From: Trochalopteron elliotii
Taxonomy: Eukaryota > Chordata > Aves > Passeriformes > Leiothrichidae
Length of the DNA: 64,000 nt
Assembly: GCA_024734555.1 (NCBI GenBank)
Contig: JANPWX010000038.1
Coordinates: 124,001 to 188,000 of the forward strand
Reading direction: 5' to 3'
The notes beneath the pieces are model-generated. The model made no database searches and was not told the origin of the DNA. It was given only the letters and a program-made list of their open reading frames with translations. Positions within the stretch are counted from its first letter, which is position 1; each line of letters begins with the position of its first letter. Positions 52,001 to 61,000 of the stretch are shown here, piece after piece. A program made the position numbers and the translations under genes.

Positions 52001-55000
52001 TGGGCTAGATGTAACCAATACTTTTCATTTTTCCCAGCAAAATTGGAGGGGAAAGAAAGTTATTTTTTTCAGTCAGTAGTAAATACACATATACACATAT
52101 ATAAATGGATTTGGGGCTCTTTTCTTTTCCTAGATGATGTACATTTCAAAATATTTTTTGGACAAGGACAGGTCAAGAGTTTATTTCAGAAATTTTTAAA
52201 AGAAGAATTTTTGAATTTTCAAAATGGCAAGTTACATTTCTTTGGTTTAGAAATCAAATGTTTTCATAAGTCAGTGTTTCCTTACTTCTTTACAAAGATA
52301 ATGATAATCAGATTTAATTTCAAAGAATAAGCAGCTTCAGTCATTGCAAAATTCCGTTTTCTGGAAAATTTGCACTTTTGAAAAGGACAATTTCATCACT
52401 ATCAAACATAATTTTACTTTAGTGTATTTTTTCATTACCTTTCATAACAAGTCATAAAAAAATGTTGATCATAAAGAAGAAATTATTTAAAAAACTAAAC
52501 AGGTTTTGGGAAAGTTATTCTTAAGAGAAGAAGAAATGGTGTGAGTGAGACTTTAAAATGGTTAAAGAGAGTTTTACGATGGTTGCTTTAATTTATAATT
52601 TTCCAGACATTTTAATTTTTATAATTTTCTTTCTTAAACAGAAGACAAAAATTTTCAGACATTGAGCAAAATTTAAAAAGAAATTATTTAAAACTAGATA
52701 AAAATTAACATTTGTTATTTTTTGGAACTGTTGGATGGCTTTGTACCAGGATATGATGGAACTCAGAAGTTTATAGCATGAGTCTAAAGAGGATTTGAGA
52801 TTAGAAGAAGTAAAAATATCTGTAATTTTTTTTTAGTATAAAATATTGCCATCAGGACATTTAAGCTCACGTGTTTTGTTTAAATTCTGAGCAGTATTTT
52901 GCTCTAGATTTCAGTGGGACTTGCCTTGGGTCTTGCCTGTGCATTCATGGATCACATATGGCAGTCCCTGTGCAATGTGGTTCCCAGGTCTGTATTTGGG
53001 CAAATGATTTGATCTGGTGTGACAATTACAGAATTTTAATGTCTACTTGAAAACAAATATAAATTTATAACATTAGACACTTACAGTATGCTTGCTGACT
53101 ACCATGTATTCTTTTAGAACCCCCTAAAATAATTTTAAAAAATAGAACAAAACAATTCAACAATGCCTGGATTCCTTTTATCAGCCATGTTGTTACGTAC
53201 CTGTGGTTAAACAGATAAAAATGTTTCTGTTGTCAACTTTAGTGTGCTATTGATCTTTGACAGTAGGCTAAATGCTGTCCCTGGACATTGTGTGTGTCAC
53301 TTTCATTTCCCAGGCTGTGTTTTATAAATCCAACATGAAAGCATGTATTAAGATGCAATGTTATTTACCATATACTAAAACATAGGTAATGAAATTTGAC
53401 ACATTTCGGAGGCTTGAGAGAAAGCCTTAGACAACTGAATTTCAGTGTACAAAATACCCTTGACAACATTAATTATCACCTTGTATTATGATGGTGTCAA
53501 TTGACTTCATGGATTTTTTGTGTTTACGGGGGTTGAAGTGAGCATAAATCCCATATTCCCAAGTTTTCAAAACTTAACGCTAATTCAAGAAGGCAACCTT
53601 AAGCAAGAGCTGCTATTGTACAGTAGCTAAACTTAGAGAAATAAACAATTTGAGGCTGTGAAAAGAAATTTATGTCCCTCCTGACTTTGTTCCTTGCTTC
53701 ATATTTTGGAAACTGCTGTCGAGCAGATCATGGTGTGTTATGTTGCTGCACTCCTGAAAATCACTAAGAGGCAAGTTTGCTGGCTCTTCCAGAGGTGAGA
53801 TGGTAACTCCAACAGGTCTGGAGAACCATTCCTCAGCAGATAAGGATGACTAAAATTACTAATTCAAGGAATTTTAGGTGTATTGATTTGCGTTTATGAC
53901 TCAGATAAATGAAGGAAGGGGGATATTATGGTAAGAAAGCTTCTCCTTTTCTTACTCTGCTAGTGTACTCAGAAGCCTGATGTTCCTGGCACAGCAACTA
54001 CAGTCAGCAGAAGAAAGCAGCTGCTGATCATAGCTGCAGAACATTTCTTGGTCAGCAGAACTGGATTTTTTTGTTTAAAATTTACATCATGAAGGAGGTT
54101 CCATAAAAATATTACCTCTGATACCTATTCCTGATGAATAATGCAGCTTAGATGTAGATCCCACCTCTTTTGGGTTTGACTGGAAAGAACACGTCTTTTG
54201 TCCTCTGTCACCATGAAAGGACAAGACACTGTAGTCTGATGGATCCTTTACAAAATCATAAAATGATTTGGGTTGGAAGAGACCTTTAAGATCATGTAGT
54301 TCCAACCCCCCCTCCATGGGCACGGACACTTTCCACTAGACCAGCTCAATCAAAACTACATCTGACCTTGAACACTTCCAGGGATGTGGCATCCACAGTT
54401 TCTCAACCTCTTCCTGTGACTCACCACTCTCACAGTGAAAAATTTCTTCCTAATGTCTAATCTAACCCTACCTTGATGATGTATTCTTCATGATCAAATA
54501 ATTAAATATAATAGTATGTAAAATTATTATTATAAACATTGGAGAACCTAACTGATTTTATTCCATGCAGAAAATCCTTTATTTGTAACAGTTTCTATTT
54601 CCTTGAATAACTATGCTTGAAAGTTTCTGGTTTAAAAAACATATGTAAAAACAAAGAAACCAAACAAAAACCCCAAACAAATCCATGTATATATTTTCCT
54701 GATTGATACTGAATTTAAAAAGAAGTCAGGAATGTCTTTTTGAGGCAGGTGCACTGATAATGGCTTTGAATTTTACTGGACAGCTATTGCAGCTTGGAAC
54801 AACATGAATTCTAGAAATGGAAGATGGGATTTTTCAAAGGTATAAGTTGAATGCCAAGTAGAATTTTTGAAAACTCAACCTAAAACATCTTGGAAGTGCA
54901 GGGGGTTATAGAGAACAAGCCTCACACACCAGTAATCAACTTGTATTCAAGGAAATGCTGCTAGAACCTCAAAGAAATTTAAAAGATAATACTTCTGAGA

Positions 55001-58000
55001 AGGAACTTCCCACAAAAAAAAAAAAAAGAAGCTCATTCTCAATAATCTGAGAGAGATCTATGGTGGTTTTCACAACAAAAGTTAATAAAATCCATAGAAG
55101 CTAGGTATTATATATGTTAGTTTTCAGTATCACTGGGATTCATAAGACAGGTTGTCATTAAGTGGGAATGTTTGTTAAATAGTACAGCTGACTTAATCTT
55201 TTCTGCAAATTGGTTTTTCCTGGCCTTCTTTGGTGGGAAATGATTTTGGGGGAGGGAAGCCTTCTGGTCTGTTTTAATTGGGGTTTTCTCTATTTGATAC
55301 ACTACAAATTAAGTAGATATATTTAAATGCACTGTTCCTGAACTTTATATCCTACAATTTGTGTGACAAATGCACATTTATAGTGTACAAGCTGAGCAGT
55401 CTACAAAAACCAGGGGTTTTTTTTAAATTTTCATATCCCTCTGTAGAAAATGTTTTAGGCAACTTATATAAGCTTTGCAGGCCCGTTCTAGTTGTTACTG
55501 TTATGTGATTAAATGAGTCCAGTCAGAGAAACAACAGGAATTTATCACCAATCACAGCTAATCTTGTGAAGATGTCTTTCACAGAGGATTTTACTTTTTT
55601 ACTCTTTGTTGTATCTCATTAATATTGCTGTTATCAGTGACATATCTGTGCAAATGAAACAGAGAAGTAATTAGCTTCTAGAGAAGCTAATCCTAATATC
55701 TCCATATCCCTAATATCTCCATATTAGGGATATTTGCCACCTCAGTATTGAAGAGTGCCAAAGAAACAAGCAGCATTGGAACAGTTACTTCAGAAGGCTT
55801 GGAAACAAAATAGTGATAGCAAAGTACCAGCAGTACCTTTCATAAGGGGCAGAAATACCAAAAGCAAAAAGCGTAATTGCTAGAAAGTAGCTTATTTTAA
55901 TAGCATTTGCTTACTTGTATTCAGAAAGTATGGCTTTATAAGACATGAGACTGACAGGCTTTTAAAGAGTTGCAAAGCTTAAATGTGTTTAATAATTAAC
56001 TGCATGGTCTTCTTGACAATTAGAAGAGTTCTTTGTGTTCTCTGTAGCACAGCTGTTGCTCTACAAGAGTAAAAATGGACTAAAATTATCTCATGCTTGG
56101 CTCTACTGCCATAACTAGATTGCCACCAATGTGGGAGCTGTCTAAATGAAAGGTAGTGTATGAAACTGTAAACATTTTTGTAGTTACTTTTTCTGTCAAA
56201 CAGCTCAAAGAAGTAAGGTCTGCATTAAATATGTACAAAGAAAAGCTGACACTTAACAAAGTGGTATAACAAAGGAGAACAAAGTGAGTCTTCGTAGTCT
56301 TTGAATATCTGCTGGGCTAATGTAGCAGCAGATATTGTACATCTGTTCCACTTTTTTGTGTTTGTGTGTACTTTGGCCAAGCTTTGTTTTCTTCCCCTTT
56401 CTATACTTGTGTTTAAATCCTGTTTAGTGACTGTCATAAAACCTCTCTCAAGTGAGGAGAGCTAAACACAGCTTTGAAGAGCAAGTGTCAAAATCCTTTT
56501 AAATATCATGGCAAGGTCAATGCAAAATGATGAATAATGTGGTTGTGTGCCTTTTTGGTGCCCTCTATTTTGCAAACTTTTCTTTTGTACTTTACTGAAT
56601 GGAGATGACTTTAAGTTCATACTTGGAGTGCAGTGGGATGCATATATAAAAAAATAGATAAACCAGGTGACATCTTGTTCATAAGTTGCCCCATCAAGGA
56701 CTGAAGCATTTGGCAGTCTTCCTTGTGTAATTAATTTATCTCCCATGAATTTCCATCTTCCTTCTGCACAGAGATCCTCCATGACAGCAATTCCCCATCC
56801 TATTTGAATTACGTGTCAGTCATCTCAGCTGTTGGATTACAAAGTCATAAGACCAAAGAACTGCTCTACCAAGAGGGAAAAGTAAAATATTTCTTTATAG
56901 CTAGAACTTCAACTCTTTTGATAGGTATGATATTCAGCCTGATAAATAATTAAAAATGTAGTTCAAATAGCTTAACTTGAAAGGAAGAATAAATTTACAT
57001 GAATATAATGGCTGAAATGGCTGTTTTTACACTGTATATCAGTATAATTAGTCTAATTATGCTGAAGCTATAGTTACATTAATTACATTTTAACCTTGAT
57101 TTTTTGTAATGTTAATTGAGCATTAGTATGCACTGAATTGAATGTGCAGTTATGACTACAATGAAATGTCTAAGTACTTTTGTAATTTGTAAATTTATAT
57201 TTCATTTTGACTAATTAATGGAATTTATCTTTCTGCAGAAGAAGATATATATGTATGTGGTATAGTAAGTACCGTATATATCACTGCATTTAATTGCATT
57301 CAAAAACTGCAGAAAAGGCATATAAAAGTGAAACAAAGTGCACAGTGGAGCCAAAAGTGAAATAGTTTTTCCAAAACCAGCCATAAGACTGATATCAGGG
57401 GTACTAAGTTGTCTCTGGAAACCCAACACTGAGGTTTACCTTTGAATGCCAGCCCGCAACCACCTGTAAGCAATGTTAGTGGTAACCATTGTAACAAACA
57501 AGATCCAAATTTAGTTCTGTAGTAGCCACTCTGGCCTTCTAGAAACTGCAGGTCCAATTTGTACAGGAGAAGGAAACAAGTTTTTGTCCAAGATCATATT
57601 CCCTCATCCCAGTGGTTATGCTGCTTTTCAGTGTCAGCAAAGGCTTTCTGACCAGAGTTCTCCATGCCAGCCCCACATAAGCTGTAATCAGATTGCAGGG
57701 CTTTCATTAAGCACTCAGAATAAATAAATTAATGTTAAAAGCCTTGAAATGGTCAGTGGAGGACCAACTTTGAATCAAAAATTTTCTATATTCTGATTTT
57801 AGTTTATGATCCCAGTATCTTGAAAGTCTGGCAAGTTTCTTTGCTCAATAGTACAAAACTGTGAGATGAGCACTCCATAGTGAGGAAAGCCTTATTGAAT
57901 CCTGGATGTTTTCTCAGGATGTCTTGCACCAAAATATCGTGACTCTCACCAAAGTACTTAGACAGGGACTGAATAGAAAATCTGCCATACTTCAAGTGCA

Positions 58001-61000
58001 ATAGACTCCACTATTTTTTTTTTTTTTTTGAGGATGCCAGATGTTCTGTTGACCATTTCTAAAGGAGTTCTAGAAATGCAATTCTGCAACTTTAGGACTA
58101 TATTTAAAATATAAAGACTTCTGGAAATATTCTAATGATGTCATTTGTTGCAGCTGTTCACTCTAAAGGAAAACTTAACTAATGAGGGGAAGTATTGACT
58201 GAGCATAAGGACATAGTCTAAAAATGAAAGAGAAAATGTTTTATATCTTAACTTGATCAGATGATATAATCAAAAATTACTAACAGAATTTAAAGATAAT
58301 AAGTACACTGTATATAAAGATATAGAAAGTCATGTATTAGTAAAAAAGCCAGTTTTCCTCCGTATAGTTTCAGATATTACACAAGATTTCATTTTGTCTA
58401 CTGTACTGTACTGTATGAACAAAAGACTGAGAGGGCTTGCAATCCATATTTACATGTTCTTTCTCTCTATTGATAGAATGAGCTGATTTTTTCCTCCTGT
58501 ATGTTTTGTTTTCCATGTGAATAGTCAAGTAAAAAATTCTGGCATCCTAATAATAATAGGGCAGAAAACAAACTGCTGTTTTTCTCTAGCTTGAGAAAAA
58601 AATAATCAGCATTTTGCTGCATGCTAATCTATATTTCAGAAAATATTAAAAAATATATTTCTAATTTGATTCTGATAATAGTGTATATGATGATGTTTGT
58701 TAAGGAAGAAAAGGATTATAATCAGTTTAATGAATCAAATCAAAAATTAAAAAAAGGGAAAAGTATTTACAGTATGTCATTTACTGAGAAGATTTTCTGG
58801 TATCATGCTATTGCTACTTTAAATGTTCATTTAATTTAGACCCATAAAAATTAAATTTGAGAGATTAACTGATTTTCAAGGAAAATCAATTTCCTAAGAT
58901 GGGAGGTTGTTTTCTGTTGTACAGTACATACTATAATTAAAAATTATATGTGTTTGTCTTTAATCTATTTTTTTAATATTGTTTATATCATCAGAGAAAG
59001 CTTAGGACCTCACGAAACAAAACTGAATGATAATATCCAGAATTTTGATTTGGAAATCTGCTCTGTGATGTTGATGAGGGAAGAAGAGGCATTATACTGC
59101 ACATTACAAAAAAAACCCCAACTAATTTAAAGATAAGAATCTTAATATGGCTTTTAAATTTTTTTGGTCTTCTGGTTGGATTGCTTTTGATTTGACAGAT
59201 ACAGAGATGAGGGGGAGGAGTGAGGTGGAAAGGTTCATAAGTTCTTTAGTGAATACAGTAGAATCTCTGCATTAATGGGAAGTCTTGAAGTGTTCAGGGT
59301 CAGCACTAATGGATAAAGTTGCAAAGTAAGGAACCAAACTGAGTAAGAATATTAATGATGCATTCTCACTTTGCCCTCACTTTATGAAAGCTAAAAGTCA
59401 GTGTGAGGTCAGTGTGTTGGATACTGTTCACCTAAGACTGAGTGCTTTTCATGGGCAGAGCACTAGAACCCTGTGTGTACAATTACCACTGAGGACACTT
59501 TTTATTTCTTGATGCAAACTGAATAAGGATGCTTTAATGATCATCTAAGGATGCTACAGTTCTAGCTAAAGAATATTAGATGTCTGTTGTTTTTCTGCAG
59601 CTGTCCATATTTAACTTTTTGTTCTTCATTGTAGGGACCCATTGCAGACAAGGTGTTTCTGTCCACCTACAGGGTTCACGCAGAGTAAATGTCCCTGAAA
59701 TTACCCCTGAGTGTGATTTGTTCTCTTCTGACTGAACTTGGCATATTACCAAAAGCCCAGTCTCTTGTTTCTCAAAAGACAGCAGCTGTACCAAAAGAAA
59801 ACCATGTTCATTAATCTTCCTAGCAAAACAAGCCTCAGACACATCTCTCTATGTTCGACAGCATCTAGATAATATTTCATTGTGAATACTATTTTGCTAT
59901 GTTATAATTAACTAAATATGGAATCCAATGCTTCTGACTGGTTATACAAAAAGATCAGCATTGTTCAATCCATATCTTATGGTAAAGATGACTATAGAAA
60001 AAGGATTTAATTTGCCATACGTATGGTTGGAAACTGTGACAGTAAAAATTCTGTATATATTTCATTGAAAATGTCCTATCAGTGGATATAAATTAATGAG
60101 GAACACTTCTGTTACCCTCTTTCCCCTATCACCCTTCTACCTTTTGCTAACTCATTGTTTAGAGAGGTGTCTACAGGCAAATAACTTAAGTACTCCCATC
60201 CAAACCAACCAAAATACCATGATTTTATTTTTTATCTTTGCCGTTAACAGCAATGGACCATTCTAATTAGTCCACAGAAGGTTTGTCATAATCATGTTAA
60301 TTTATTTTTTTAAAGCATTAAAATATATTTTCATGCTGTGGTTCATTATGTAAAATGCAGATTTTTTTCTCCCCAGACTCCTGAATCTTGTTAACAGGAG
60401 ATACATATTTATATTTTCACTAGTGCTAGTATTTGTAGATCCTGCAGTTAATGCATTTACTTTGTGTCTAAATGATTAATCATATATTTAGTTCTTTTAA
60501 TCAGAAATGCAAAAAACCACTAAGAGGAAAAACATTCTGTTACTCAGGATCATTTGAAAACTTTTCTTCTTTGAAAGCTCAGATTTTTTTAGTATTAAGT
60601 ATTTTCATTTTGACAGGTTTTTCTGTACATGTAAATCAGCATCATTGAGTGTTGAATTAGGGTTGGAATAAATAGGATAGATTTAGTGTCATTATGGGTA
60701 ATGAGACACCCTTGCAATCAAGCTTGCTTCTTAGCAATGAATGTAATTTCAAATAATGCTGTAGAGCTACAAAGTGAAGGCCAGAGTCTCTTAAATCAGG
60801 ACAATTTTATAGTTTTTCCTGTATTGTCTTTTAAGTTACTAGGCTTTAATATCCTGTGTTTTGTTTTACTCTTTTTTAGAGAATGCACGCATGCGTACGT
60901 GTGGTCTCAGGCACACAAAGAATACACAGCAACATTTCCCTCTCTAAGTCTTTCCTCTTCAATATTCAATGTGATTGATATGAATGTAACACTGTATATA

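Noticed and set aside
56462..56782. 106-codon minus-strand open frame
   Set aside because: No recognisable family, codon pattern or context; treated as chance in intron.
57221..57275. Possible exon after TTTATCTTTCTGCAG at about 57239
   Set aside because: The acceptor looks good, but there is no GT donor at a sensible distance, no family similarity, and the Walker A and Q-loop exons already join in phase.
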